NCBI GenBank assembly: GCA_025360425.1
Contig: JANYCD010000046.1
Location: 1-64,000, forward strand
Length of the DNA stretch: 64,000 nucleotides
Source: Sterolibacteriaceae bacterium
GTDB lineage: Bacteria; Pseudomonadota; Gammaproteobacteria; Burkholderiales; Rhodocyclaceae
Direction: 5' to 3'
Shown one piece after another: positions 17,554 to 26,245 of the stretch (the first letter of the stretch is position 1; every line of letters starts with the position of its first letter). A program made the position numbers and the translations under genes. The notes beneath the pieces were generated by a model that saw only the letters and a list, made by a program, of their open reading frames with translations, did not search any database and was not told where the DNA came from.

Positions 17554-19250
17554 GCGAAGTCCGAACGCCAGATGTGCGCGGCTCTTGCCGCCAGTTGTTG
17601 CTGTCTAGCGTTCAGCGCCGTCGGTGTCCAATCATCGGGCGTGTTGTCAACAATATACTTAGTCAGGCCATACGCGCTACCCGCATAAGTGGCCCGCTTT
17701 TCGGACAGGAGTCCATTTCCCACCAGTCGATTCAGATTGGCTTCAAGCAACGTGAGATTGCCAATCCGGTAAATGAAGTCGGCCTGCCGCTCAGGACTGA
17801 AACTGGCATCCCATTCGCCCGATGGGTTCTCGGGCAGGATATGTTCGATGGTACCCGGGTCGGTCTCATAATCGCAGGGCTTGCCGGATACGTCCGATTC
17901 CAGCGCGCAAAGGACGAATTTAGCCAGTCGCTTACGCTGTCCGGTGGTTTCGATTTCCTTGCCGGCGAAGTCGCGGGTGAATTTTTCGTCGGTCACGTAA
18001 ATGGGCTTCAAATGCTGGAATACCTCGGCCGGCGAGGTTGCCTGCCCGGAAAGGAGGGACTTGGCGGCCTTGTGATAGACGGGTTCGAGTTCGTTGGTGT
18101 TGAGTCCCGAGATGACGGTATAGCGGAACGAAATGACGCTAACGAGTTTTAGTACCCGCACGAAATCCGGCGGCTGAAGCTTTTCCCAGGCTGCGAACAG
18201 CAACGGGGTCATCTGCCGCACTTTAAACAGTTGCAATTCGCGTATGTAGCGTTTGGCTTGTGGCAATTCCAGCCAATATTCGTGCTCGGTGTCGTTCAAC
18301 GCGGAAAATAATTCGGCGCGCCCTTCGAGAGCCTGCATCAAATCGAATACGCCTTGCGGATCGCGTACTACATCGCGGACTTCCTTGAACAGGCGCTGCT
18401 TTCGTATCTTTGGCGAGTCGCATAAAAGGTGGTACCGCAGGAAATCCGGAAATCTTTCCTGCTTGACTATCGCCAAAAGGGTTTTCCAGCGGCGTTGCAA
18501 TGCAAGCAAGTCAGCCGCTACCTTGATCCGCGAAAACAGATAGTTCTTCAGTAGATCGGTTGACGAAAGTTCAAGGCCGCGCGCGTTGAGTGTTTCAAAT
18601 ACGGTATAGGCGTTTAGTTCGTCCTCAACCGTGATTTGGATAAACAACAGATGCCGGGCGATGGTTTCATTCAACAACGTGGCGAGTGCCGCGCCGTCGC
18701 TGGCAATTTCCTTCAGGCGTTTCTGGAACCATTGGAAGCATCCCCACAAGAGCTGATTGGATATGGGCAAGCCGCGCGGATTATTCGGCTCACGCAACTG
18801 AACCAGATAGTCTTGATAAAAAGCATCATCCGTTTCATTGAGAAACAGCTTGCTGCTCTCGATAAGGGAGGCCGGGTCTTTTTCCCCGATGAAGCGACTG
18901 CGTAGCCTGCTCGCGCGATCTCGGTTCGCAGCCTTTTCCGAATCGTTTCCCGCAAGCGACTGCAAGGTGCCGATAACAGCCAGGGCCAAAATGCTAAGAG
19001 TGGCCAAGCGTTGCTGGCCGTCAATGATGAGAAATTCCCGGTCGGTTCGGGCCTCGACCACCAAGGCTCCCATGTAGTGACGTGACTCGGGAGCGCTGCT
19101 CAATTCAAGGATATCGTTCCAGAGGTCTTCCCAGTGCTCTTCTTCCCATGAATAGTCACGCTGATAGGGTGGAACACGATATATCTTGCCGTTGCCGATG
19201 AGGTCGAGAAAAGTCGTGTCTTGAGTTTTCAGTAAGTTACTTCTGATCAT
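17550..19250 (-). CDS. DUF262/DUF1524 nuclease, GmrSD-like
   Basis: A 566-residue single-chain protein. The N-terminal DUF262 (ParB-like NTPase) has PPYQRDYSW at 27-35 and DGQQR at 77-81. The C-terminal DUF1524 HNH-type nuclease has IEHILPENP and IGNLTLLEANLN (about 460-510). This is the architecture of GmrSD type IV restriction enzymes, which cut DNA with modified bases, and of related phage-defence nucleases. Start chosen at ATG 19250 because GGAG lies 6 nt upstream, overlapping an earlier ATG at 19262. It sits inside a decayed restriction-modification locus, 24 nt after a PIN toxin gene. All key motifs are intact, so it is probably active. Confidence 0.9.
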   Translation of the reverse strand: MIRSNLLKTQDTTFLDLIGNGKIYRVPPYQRDYSWEEEHWEDLWNDILELSSAPESRHYMGALVVEARTDREFLIIDGQQRLATLSILALAVIGTLQSLAGNDSEKAANRDRASRLRSRFIGEKDPASLIESSKLFLNETDDAFYQDYLVQLREPNNPRGLPISNQLLWGCFQWFQKRLKEIASDGAALATLLNETIARHLLFIQITVEDELNAYTVFETLNARGLELSSTDLLKNYLFSRIKVAADLLALQRRWKTLLAIVKQERFPDFLRYHLLCDSPKIRKQRLFKEVRDVVRDPQGVFDLMQALEGRAELFSALNDTEHEYWLELPQAKRYIRELQLFKVRQMTPLLFAAWEKLQPPDFVRVLKLVSVISFRYTVISGLNTNELEPVYHKAAKSLLSGQATSPAEVFQHLKPIYVTDEKFTRDFAGKEIETTGQRKRLAKFVLCALESDVSGKPCDYETDPGTIEHILPENPSGEWDASFSPERQADFIYRIGNLTLLEANLNRLVGNGLLSEKRATYAGSAYGLTKYIVDNTPDDWTPTALNARQQQLAARAAHIWRSDFA

Positions 19251-19274
19251 CGGCGTCTCCATCCAAATTTTGGT

Positions 19275-19682
19275 TCAAGCCGCCAGCACGTCGGCCAGCG
19301 AATGGCAGAGGCCGGGTGCTGCCTTGCGCAGTTTGACGTCTTCGGTAATCAGCGGTACGCCGAGCAGCTTCGCCGCGCAAAGAAAGCGGGCGTCGTAGGC
19401 GGAAACTTTCTGCTTCAGCGCCATGTCGAGTGCGTCGCCATTAGAAACCGAAATTACCCGTGGTCCAAGACGTGACTCGGCCACCGAGAGAACGCCCAGC
19501 GCATCGGCCGGCAACAGCAGCTTGGCGCGCACATAGCGGCTGAGAACATTGGTCAACTCCACGAGTCCATGCGATTCGATGCGCCAGTCGCCGTCATGCT
19601 CGTAGAGTTCGCACGCCGCGTCATACAAGGGCGTGCTGCTCACGAGGAGGGCAAAGACGATATTGGTGTCGACGAGCACCAT
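19275..19682 (-). CDS. PIN-domain toxin, VapC/FitB type
   Basis: A 135-residue ribonuclease toxin. Acidic residues of the PIN active site are in place: Asp5 (MVLVDTNIVF), Glu in HGLVELTNVL, Asp in SAYDARFL and Asp in LITEDVKL. The start is 2 nt after the antitoxin stop, the usual coupled arrangement. It probably cuts tRNA or other RNA when the antitoxin is lost. Its presence between the res remnant and DUF262 may have stabilised the locus after the restriction genes decayed. Confidence 0.9.
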   Translation of the reverse strand: MVLVDTNIVFALLVSSTPLYDAACELYEHDGDWRIESHGLVELTNVLSRYVRAKLLLPADALGVLSVAESRLGPRVISVSNGDALDMALKQKVSAYDARFLCAAKLLGVPLITEDVKLRKAAPGLCHSLADVLAA

Positions 19683-19684
19683 GC

Positions 19685-19915
19685 CTATTTTTGACCGTCG
19701 GCAATGTAGGCTTCGATTTCCTCGATGGTGGCGATGTGTCCGCCGCGCAGCTTGACCGCCGGCGGCAACGGCGCCTTGACCGGCGCATTGCCGGAGAGAC
19801 CTGCTTCAAGCAACTGGATCGCTTCCTTGGTCAGCGAGCGGTGGTTGCGTTGCGCCTGCTGCTTGAGTTGTGCGTGCAAGTGGTCGGGCAGGTTCTTGAT
19901 GACGAGGGCGCTCAT
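19685..19915 (-). CDS. FitA-like ribbon-helix-helix antitoxin
   Basis: A 76-residue antitoxin. The N-terminal ribbon-helix-helix (SALVIKNLPDHLHAQLKQQA and RSLTKEAIQLLE) binds DNA; the acidic C-terminus (TIEEIEAYIADGQ) would wrap the PIN toxin. GGAG stands 8 nt before the ATG. It has its own upstream region (19916-19975) with an 8-bp palindrome, so the pair is probably autoregulated and independent of the dying res gene upstream. Confidence 0.9.
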   Translation of the reverse strand: MSALVIKNLPDHLHAQLKQQAQRNHRSLTKEAIQLLEAGLSGNAPVKAPLPPAVKLRGGHIATIEEIEAYIADGQK

Positions 19916-19944
19916 TGGCTGGTCTCCTTGCGGTGGGTTACAAG

Positions 19945-19952
19945 TGCTAGCA
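19945..19952. promoter_or_regulatory. Palindrome TGCTAGCA, possible antitoxin operator
   Basis: A perfect 8-bp palindrome 30 bp upstream of the antitoxin start. FitA-type antitoxins bind short inverted repeats of similar sequence (TGCTATCA-like). Single site only; short palindromes also occur by chance. Confidence 0.3.
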
Positions 19953-19975
19953 TTTTACTTCCCTTTTGCTCCATT

Positions 19976-20957
19976 TTAAAAACCCGGGCAAGGCTGCTGG
20001 TAGTCGGCGAATGAAGTCGCCAATGCCGCCATGCTGGTTGGCGCATGTTGTTCAAAGCTGCCCTGATCGACATAAACGAAACAATAGGCCGAGCCACCTT
20101 CGGCCTGGCTGGCGGCGCTGGCGTCGGCGCACCACTGGCGCAGCCGAGCCCTTTTCTGCGGCAGGTCGAGTTCTTCCCTGCCCTTGGTTTCGATGATCCA
20201 GACCGTGCCGTCCTGGGTCTTGATCATGAAGTCCGGAATGTAGTGGGAGAGATCGCCATTGGCCTTGACGTACTCGATCTTGAATCCGACGGCGAGACAG
20301 TTCTTGGCGAAGGCGGCGACATCCGGCGCGTCGTTAAGGAATTTGGCGAAGGCCAACTCCAGCACCCCCCGCATGGGGTTCGCCGTCGAAGTCGTGGCGC
20401 AACCGGTCAAGCACGATGATGTTGGGTGCGATCAGCAGAAAGTTGTGCGCCAGACGCGAGGCCGGCTCGTACAGCTTATGGAAGTAGCTCCATGCGATGA
20501 GTAGGGACAGTACCTTGGTCTTGCCGGCGCCAGTTGCCATCTTGAGCACATAACGCGGCCAGTCTTCGTCGAACATGCCACTTGAAACGGCACCGGAAGC
20601 ATCGAAGCGAAGCAGATCGAACTTGTCTTTTACCTGGCGCACGTCGTGCAGCCAGATCACGGTTTCCACCGCTTCCTGCTGGGCGAAGTAGTAGCGGAAC
20701 GGCGCCAGCGTGCCGTCGGCCTGTTCGATCAGGTGATCGGTGGCGAACCACCACTCAAGCAAGGATTTCGATGTGGCGGAGGCGCCTGCGTATCCGGCAT
20801 CGCGCCAGGCTTTTACTTCGTTGCGGATATTCGCTACCAGCGGCGGCAGCAACTTTTCATACGCTGACGCGCGTAACTCTTCAGCCGCCGGAAACCAGCG
20901 CTGATCCGGCAGCAGGGTTTCGTAGGGCGAAACGGGGAAGTCGGGATGAAGTGCCAT
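19976..20957 (-). pseudogene. Type III restriction endonuclease subunit (res), internally deleted
   Basis: The first about 200 codons (20957 to about 20382) encode the N-terminus of a type III R subunit with DEAD-type Walker A (KMATGAGKTKVLSLLIAWSY) and motif NIIVLDRLRHDFDG. The last about 130 codons in another frame (about 20379 to 19976) encode its C-terminal nuclease end: NPMRGVLELAF, HYIPDFMIK, and VWIIETKGRE with the PD...ExK nuclease pattern. Helicase motifs II-VI, several hundred codons, are gone, and the junction at about 20380 changes the frame next to a run of six G. Full-length members have roughly 800-1000 residues. Non-functional. Confidence 0.85.
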
Positions 20958-20972
20958 CTTTATGCTGTTGGA

Positions 20973-21938
20973 TCAGATACGGTCTGGTGGTTCGCGCAGC
21001 CGATATTGGTCGCGGCCTTCAGGTTCGTGGTAGATGCGAATCAGGATTTCGCCGAGCAGGCCCATCGCGATCAGCTGTGCGCCCATCAGTACCATCATGA
21101 TGCCGAGCAGCAATAATGGCCGGCCGCCAATGCTTTCGCCCGTGATCTTGAGGAGGGTCAGGTAGCCCAACATGCCCACACCAGGCACCAGCATCCACAG
21201 GCCGACGCCGCCGAAGGCATGCAGCGGACGATGCAGGTAGCGCAGCATGAACTTCATCAACAACAGGTCGAGCACCACGCGGAAGGTGCGGTCGATGCCG
21301 TACTTCGATTGACCCTTGGTGCGGGCATGATGGCGCACTGGCACTTCGATGATCTTGGCGCCAGCTTCGGCGGCCAGCACCGGGATGAAGCGATGCAGTT
21401 CGCCGTAGAGGCGGATGCGGCGGACCAGTTCGGTGCGATAGGCCTTGAGCGCGCAACCGTAGTCGTGCAGTTGCACGCCGGTGGCCCACGAGATCAGCCG
21501 GTTGGCCAGCATTGACGGCAACTTGCGGTTGAGGGCGGCATCCTGCCGCTCCTTGCGCCAGCCGGAGATCATGCTGATGTCGGGTCGGTTTTCGAGCGTG
21601 CGGATCAGTTCGGGGATATCGAGCGGATCGTTTTGCAGGTCGCCATCGAGCGTTACGGTGTAGCGGCCCGTTACCGCGTCGAAGCCCGCCTGCAATGCGG
21701 CGGTCTGGCCGTAATTGCGCATCAGGTAAAGCGGATGCAGCCACGGCGTCTGTGCCGCGAGATCGCGCAGCACGTGTGCCGAACGGTCGCGTGAGCCGTC
21801 GTCGATGCAGATCAGCTCGAAGCTGAAGCCGCTGCCCTGCATGGCTTCGCCAACGCGTGCGACTAGGTCGGGCAGGTTCTCTTCCTCGTTGTAGACGGGA
21901 ATGACGATGGAAACGTCGCAGTTCAATTTATCGGTCAT
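20973..21938 (-). CDS. ArnC-like polyprenyl-phosphate glycosyltransferase (GT2)
   Basis: A 321-residue membrane-anchored glycosyltransferase. The GT-A domain has VSIVIPVYNEEENL at 9-22, DDGSRDRS and the metal-binding DGDLQNDP. Two C-terminal transmembrane segments (about 235-300) end in the LLGEILIRIYHE motif of the DPM1/ArnC group. It would load a sugar on undecaprenyl phosphate. It is the second such enzyme in the operon, in addition to ArnC proper, so it probably carries a different sugar. It overlaps the upstream membrane-protein gene by 11 nt. A 15-nt gap separates it from the res remnant. Confidence 0.85.
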   Translation of the reverse strand: MTDKLNCDVSIVIPVYNEEENLPDLVARVGEAMQGSGFSFELICIDDGSRDRSAHVLRDLAAQTPWLHPLYLMRNYGQTAALQAGFDAVTGRYTVTLDGDLQNDPLDIPELIRTLENRPDISMISGWRKERQDAALNRKLPSMLANRLISWATGVQLHDYGCALKAYRTELVRRIRLYGELHRFIPVLAAEAGAKIIEVPVRHHARTKGQSKYGIDRTFRVVLDLLLMKFMLRYLHRPLHAFGGVGLWMLVPGVGMLGYLTLLKITGESIGGRPLLLLGIMMVLMGAQLIAMGLLGEILIRIYHEPEGRDQYRLREPPDRI

Positions 21939-22476
21939 GTCGAGTGTTATGCCAGCAATTACGGATCAATAAACACAGTGCGGCCACAGCCAACAGGGGA
22001 TCAAGCAGAGTGTCCCAGAGATTGGTCGATTCCTGCAAGCCGGCGGCGAAGGCTAACAGATCAACGGCCAGCAGCCACAGGTAGAGTGGCTGGCCCTGCC
22101 ACCATGCTGCAATGGCCGCCGCTCCAAGCACGGCCACCAGCAACCAGGGTTGATAGCCAAGGCGGTAGGGGTCGACATCGCCGAGGCCCAGGGCCATTGG
22201 ATAAATCAGCGCGGCGATTGCCACGATGAAGGCAGGTCCGCGCCAGCCCCGGCTGAAAGCAGTTGGCGTAAATCCGATCAACGACAGGATGAGCAACTGC
22301 AGGGTGGTGATGCTGGGGTCGCCCCACAATCCGCGCATTGCCATCGCCGTTGATACACCCTGGGACAGGGGAATCTGCGTCAACAAGCCGATCAGGGATG
22401 CAAGGAATTTCAGGCGACGCGGCATCAACAGCGCCATCGCCCATGCGACCAGGAGTGCCTGTGCCAGCATGCTCAT
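21928..22476 (-). CDS. Multispanning membrane protein, unknown
   Basis: A 182-residue, very hydrophobic protein with about six predicted membrane segments and few charged residues. No motif recognised. Its ATG overlaps the stop of the BNR-protein gene (ATGA) and its end overlaps the following glycosyltransferase gene, so it is made together with these envelope enzymes. It may assist a glycosyltransferase or flip a lipid-linked sugar, but that is only context. Confidence 0.65.
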   Translation of the reverse strand: MSMLAQALLVAWAMALLMPRRLKFLASLIGLLTQIPLSQGVSTAMAMRGLWGDPSITTLQLLILSLIGFTPTAFSRGWRGPAFIVAIAALIYPMALGLGDVDPYRLGYQPWLLVAVLGAAAIAAWWQGQPLYLWLLAVDLLAFAAGLQESTNLWDTLLDPLLAVAALCLLIRNCWHNTRHDR

Positions 22477-23591
22477 GGCGTCGTTTCCATCCAGCTTGGG
22501 ACAAAACTGATCGCCTTGATGGTTTTTCGTTGCCAGGTGTAGGCGAGATGGATGACGCCTGAACGATCCTGCAACAAGGCCGGATAGGAAAACTCGTCCT
22601 CGCCTTGTCCTTGTTCGACGAATTTCGGGGTTGACCAGGTTTTGCCGCCATCACGCGAAACCGACAAGGCCAGTTGGGTACGATTTGATTGCTGCGGGTT
22701 CCAGGCCAGCAGAAGGTTTCCGTCCGTCAGTCGCAGCAGGGCAATGCCGGCGTCCGGATTGGGCAGGATAGTGGCGGTCGCAGCTTGCCAGCTTTGGCCT
22801 CCATCGTCGCTGGTGCTGGAGTGGATGCGACGTGTGGGCCCGGCATCGCGCAGCAGCGTCAGCGCGTGCTGTGCATCAAGCGCTGCAACTGCGGGCTGGA
22901 AGATTTTGTTTGATGAGGGAATCCTTGCCTTGTCTACAACCCGGCCTGCGCTTTCGAGCCGCAGCCATTCAGCGCGTTTGCCAATGAACTCATGGTAGAC
23001 AGGAAAACCAATGCCGCCATCGCTCAACGGCAATGGCGGATTGCGTACCAGCGTGCTGAGGTTGAAAAAGGGGGAGGTGATCAGTCGCGTGACGGGACCC
23101 CAGTTTGTGCCGCCATCTTTCGACACGATGTGGTTGATGGAACTGCCCGCCCAACCACCATAGGAGACGCTGACAAACCATAGATGCAACGTGCCCTGTG
23201 GGTCACTCCACAACACCGGGTTGCCCAGCTTGCGGATCAGGCGCCCGGTGCTGCGCTGAACTTCAGCGCGGTCGGCGATTAGTCGCGGTGCACTCCATGT
23301 ATTGCCATCCAGGACCGACATGACGATCACGACATCGGCCGCGCCTTCGCGGCTGCCGGCAAACCATGCGGCAGCAATGCGGCCATCCGGCAATGCCGCA
23401 AGCGATGCGCTGTGGGCTGAAGCACTGTAGGCGGGAAGCATCGTTGCGACCGGTGCTGTCGCGGCAAGCGATACTTTCGCTGCCGCGATGGGAGAAACAG
23501 AGAAGGTTGGTTCGGGCAATGTCCGCAACCGGGGCAGAACCAGCATTACGGCAATCGCGAATGCGGCGAGCGGCAACCAGTTGCGTTTCAT
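22473..23591 (-). CDS. BNR/Asp-box repeat protein, sialidase-like
   Basis: A 372-residue protein with an N-terminal membrane anchor or signal (NWLPLAAFAIAVMLVLP), then a six-bladed propeller of the BNR type. Three Asp-boxes are visible: SKDGGTNWG, SDDGGQSWQ and SRDGGKTWS. Family members include exo-sialidases and other glycoside hydrolases or lyases. The arginine triad of true sialidases could not be confirmed. ATG 23591 overlaps the stop of the GT39-like gene. Its place inside a lipid A modification operon suggests action on an envelope glycan in the periplasm. Confidence 0.78.
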   Translation of the reverse strand: MKRNWLPLAAFAIAVMLVLPRLRTLPEPTFSVSPIAAAKVSLAATAPVATMLPAYSASAHSASLAALPDGRIAAAWFAGSREGAADVVIVMSVLDGNTWSAPRLIADRAEVQRSTGRLIRKLGNPVLWSDPQGTLHLWFVSVSYGGWAGSSINHIVSKDGGTNWGPVTRLITSPFFNLSTLVRNPPLPLSDGGIGFPVYHEFIGKRAEWLRLESAGRVVDKARIPSSNKIFQPAVAALDAQHALTLLRDAGPTRRIHSSTSDDGGQSWQAATATILPNPDAGIALLRLTDGNLLLAWNPQQSNRTQLALSVSRDGGKTWSTPKFVEQGQGEDEFSYPALLQDRSGVIHLAYTWQRKTIKAISFVPSWMETTP

Positions 23592-25225
23592 CACTGGGTG
23601 ACGACGAAAATCTGAACGGTTGAGACCAGCGGATTGGGAGAGCGACTGTTCCAGGCATTTTGCCAGGCCGCTTTCGTGGCACCCTCTTTGGCGAAGCGGA
23701 TGCCGGAACCTGCCGAGGTGAGCGCCGCGTATTCGTTGACGAATCTGGTGTGGAGGTGAAGTGCTTCGATCTGTTTCTGCATGGCCGCACGATCTTCAAT
23801 CCGCACCATCAGCAGCGACGAAGAATGAATGTCAGCGGCGGTGAGCTGGCTGGTCTGGCGCAGGGGCTTGCCAACCAGTATTGGCAGCAGCGCGGGCTGT
23901 GGCCCGGCGAACAGGATTACATTCCTGCCGCGTGCCAGATCGATGACCTGCTGCGGAACTGCATTGACGTCCAGTTTGGGAAAGGCGATGCCCCATCCAA
24001 TGGTCCACAACAGGATGGCTGAAATCACCAGATGCTTGATCGACAGCGTTGGTCGCCACCACGCCCACAAAAAGTACACAAGGGCAAGGCCCAACCAAAG
24101 CCATCCATCGCGTCCGAACCGCCACAGCAGCAAGCTGAGTGCCAATGCCAGCAGTGCCGGCACCAGACTGCCGAGACGTCGTGCCCAGTTGGGAACTCCA
24201 CCACTTTGCAGACCAATGGCGGTGATGAGTGCCAGCGGCACCAATGAACCAATCAGATAGCGTTCAAAGCTGCGAATGAACAAGAACGGCAGCAGTGTGA
24301 GCAGCAGCCACAAGGCGAGAAAACGCGTTTCCGGTTCGCGGCGGCGTGTCCACAAGGCGTGAAAGGCGATGAGGCTCCAGGGCAACGCCAGCGTGGTCAG
24401 GCCAATGATGGCGTCGGCCGAGATGCCCATGGCCTGACGCGCTTCAAGTTCGTCGTGGGCAGCGCTGGCAAGCTGCGCAGCAAAGTGATTGCGAACGTAG
24501 AGGAACCAGATCACTGGCAATGCGACAGCCACCGCAATCAGGAATCCATGTGAAAACAGGCGGCCCAGCATTAGTTTGCGCAATTCGGGTTTGTTGATCA
24601 GGAGTGCAAGGCCTCCGGCACCAAAGACGACCATCGCGATCGGCCCTTTGGTCATCAACGCGGCGGAAAGAAACGCAGCGGAAAGCAGCAGGCTCAACAG
24701 TGCGCCGAATGACGGTCGTGGCAGTGCCATGGCGCCTATCCAGCGCAGGTAGAAGCAGAACGCTGTCGTCGACAGCGCCGCCACCGGCACATCCAGCATC
24801 AGGCGTCGTGATTCGGAAGCAAGGCCGCCGCAACCGAGCAGGATGGCAGCGGCCAGCAGTCCGGTCTGCAATCCGCCGCCCAGGCGTTTACCCAGCCATA
24901 CCGTGCAGCCCAGCAGCAGCAAGGCGAAGGCGATGGTGATGCCACGCCCGGCAGCCAGCGATGGCCCGAAGCGTTCGAAGCTGGCACGACCGAGCCAGTA
25001 GATGAACGGTGGTTTTTTGAGTCGCGGTTCACCGTCGACGTAGGGCACCCACCATGCGTTTCGCTCCATCATTTCCAGCGGAACGCGCAGCCCCAGCAAA
25101 TACTCGTCCTTGCCGGTCAGTCCAGTCGGTTTGTTGATGCCTAGGCTCAGCGCGAGTGCAGCCGCCAGCAACAGAACGAGAACAGCGTGAAACGGATTTT
25201 TCGGGAGTTTCAGCAGCGTGCTCAT
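23591..25225 (-). CDS. ArnT-like glycosyltransferase, second copy
   Basis: A 544-residue integral membrane protein of the GT39/GT83 superfamily with about eleven membrane segments. The first periplasmic loop carries TGLTGKDEYLLGLRVPLEMM, with the acidic pair (DE) used for catalysis, and EPRLKKPPFIYWL follows as in ArnT. Such enzymes move a sugar from undecaprenyl phosphate to lipid A or protein. A true arnT is 5.4 kb upstream in the same operon, so this one probably transfers another sugar, supplied by the second ArnC-like enzyme. The ATG overlaps the arnD stop (TAATG). Confidence 0.82.
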   Translation of the reverse strand: MSTLLKLPKNPFHAVLVLLLAAALALSLGINKPTGLTGKDEYLLGLRVPLEMMERNAWWVPYVDGEPRLKKPPFIYWLGRASFERFGPSLAAGRGITIAFALLLLGCTVWLGKRLGGGLQTGLLAAAILLGCGGLASESRRLMLDVPVAALSTTAFCFYLRWIGAMALPRPSFGALLSLLLSAAFLSAALMTKGPIAMVVFGAGGLALLINKPELRKLMLGRLFSHGFLIAVAVALPVIWFLYVRNHFAAQLASAAHDELEARQAMGISADAIIGLTTLALPWSLIAFHALWTRRREPETRFLALWLLLTLLPFLFIRSFERYLIGSLVPLALITAIGLQSGGVPNWARRLGSLVPALLALALSLLLWRFGRDGWLWLGLALVYFLWAWWRPTLSIKHLVISAILLWTIGWGIAFPKLDVNAVPQQVIDLARGRNVILFAGPQPALLPILVGKPLRQTSQLTAADIHSSSLLMVRIEDRAAMQKQIEALHLHTRFVNEYAALTSAGSGIRFAKEGATKAAWQNAWNSRSPNPLVSTVQIFVVTQ

Positions 25226-26145
25226 TACGCAGCCGCAGCGAGGAATTCCGGACCCTGCACCAGCAGCGTCCCGGAGCGCCCGGGAATTTCGCCCATCGTC
25301 AGTTCATGGCGTGGCAGGCGGGCAGGATCCAGCGCATCACGCATCGCGCGCAGGCTGACCAGTTCGTAACCCTGCGCCTTCCAGCCGGCCAGCAGACGAT
25401 CGAATGCTGGCGCCAGTTTCATGCCTTCCATTTCGGCATGCAGGGTGAATACATGGCCCGTTGCAGGTGGATCAAGGGTCATTGCCAGCAGATACTCGTG
25501 AACATTGTCTTCGGTGATGCCGTCAAGCCCGATCAACTCATCCAGCGTGGGCAGGGTGGTCGGCAGTTGCGGGCAGTGTACGATCTCGGCGTTCCACACC
25601 GGCATGAAGGGATGGGTGCCGCGGCCGTCGGAGGCGTAGTCGAAACCGAGACGCTGGGTCATGCGCACCGCGTGGGGATTCATCTGCCAGCCAGCCGCGC
25701 CATGGACTTTAGCCGATTCGCCAAAGATGTTGGCGAACTGTTTGCAGGCCAGTTGCATTTGCTGTTCGGTCCACGCCATGTCGGCGTCGGCCACGCCGTC
25801 CTGCCATTTCACGTGATCCCAACAGTGGATGCCGACTTCGTAACCACTGTCACGCACGCCGCGCAGGATGTCGGCACAGCGGCGGCCGATTTCCGGTCCG
25901 GGCAGCACCGTGCCGTATAACAATGTTTTCAAACCGTAGTGAGATACCACCGAGGTGCGCGACACCTTTTTCATAAAGCCACGGCGGAATACCCGCTTGA
26001 TGGCGCGGCCGGTATGGTCGGGGCCGAGCGAAAACAGGAAGGTTGCCTGCGCCTGGTGTCGACGCAATACCTCAACCAGTTGCGGCACACCTTGCAGGGT
26101 GCCGCGGTAGGTGTCGACGTCAATCTTGAGGGCTAGGAAAGGCAT
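25225..26145 (-). CDS. arnD: 4-deoxy-4-formamido-L-arabinose-phosphoundecaprenol deformylase
   Basis: A 306-residue polysaccharide-deacetylase-fold enzyme that removes the formyl group from undecaprenyl-phosphate-Ara4FN so that ArnT can use it. The NodB-type features are present: the KIDVDTYRG metal site near the N-terminus, GIHCWDHVKWQDG (ligand histidines) at about 105-117, and the C-terminal FTLHAEMEGM. Length fits ArnD (about 300). It follows arnA-DH after a palindromic repeat of about 90 bp, the only real gap in the operon. Confidence 0.93.
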   Translation of the reverse strand: MPFLALKIDVDTYRGTLQGVPQLVEVLRRHQAQATFLFSLGPDHTGRAIKRVFRRGFMKKVSRTSVVSHYGLKTLLYGTVLPGPEIGRRCADILRGVRDSGYEVGIHCWDHVKWQDGVADADMAWTEQQMQLACKQFANIFGESAKVHGAAGWQMNPHAVRMTQRLGFDYASDGRGTHPFMPVWNAEIVHCPQLPTTLPTLDELIGLDGITEDNVHEYLLAMTLDPPATGHVFTLHAEMEGMKLAPAFDRLLAGWKAQGYELVSLRAMRDALDPARLPRHELTMGEIPGRSGTLLVQGPEFLAAAA

Positions 26146-26150
26146 AAGGG

Positions 26151-26241
26151 CTTTTCACCACAGAGTACACAGAGGACGCGGAGGAGTAAAAAACAAAAGA
26201 AATGGTTTCCTCTGCGTACTCCGCGTCCTCTGGGGTGAAAG
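26151..26241. repeat. Palindromic intergenic repeat, type A (copy 2)
   Basis: Inverted repeat between arnA-DH and arnD. Left arm CTTTTCACCACAGAG followed by ACACAGAGGACGCGGAG (26167-26183); right arm CTCTGCGTACTCCGCGTCC (26210-26228) ending TCTGGGGTGAAAG. It shares CAGAGGACGC and CTCTGCGT words with the copy at 5686-5797. It fills the gap between two operon genes and may attenuate or process the mRNA. Confidence 0.75.
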
Positions 26242-26245
26242 ATTT

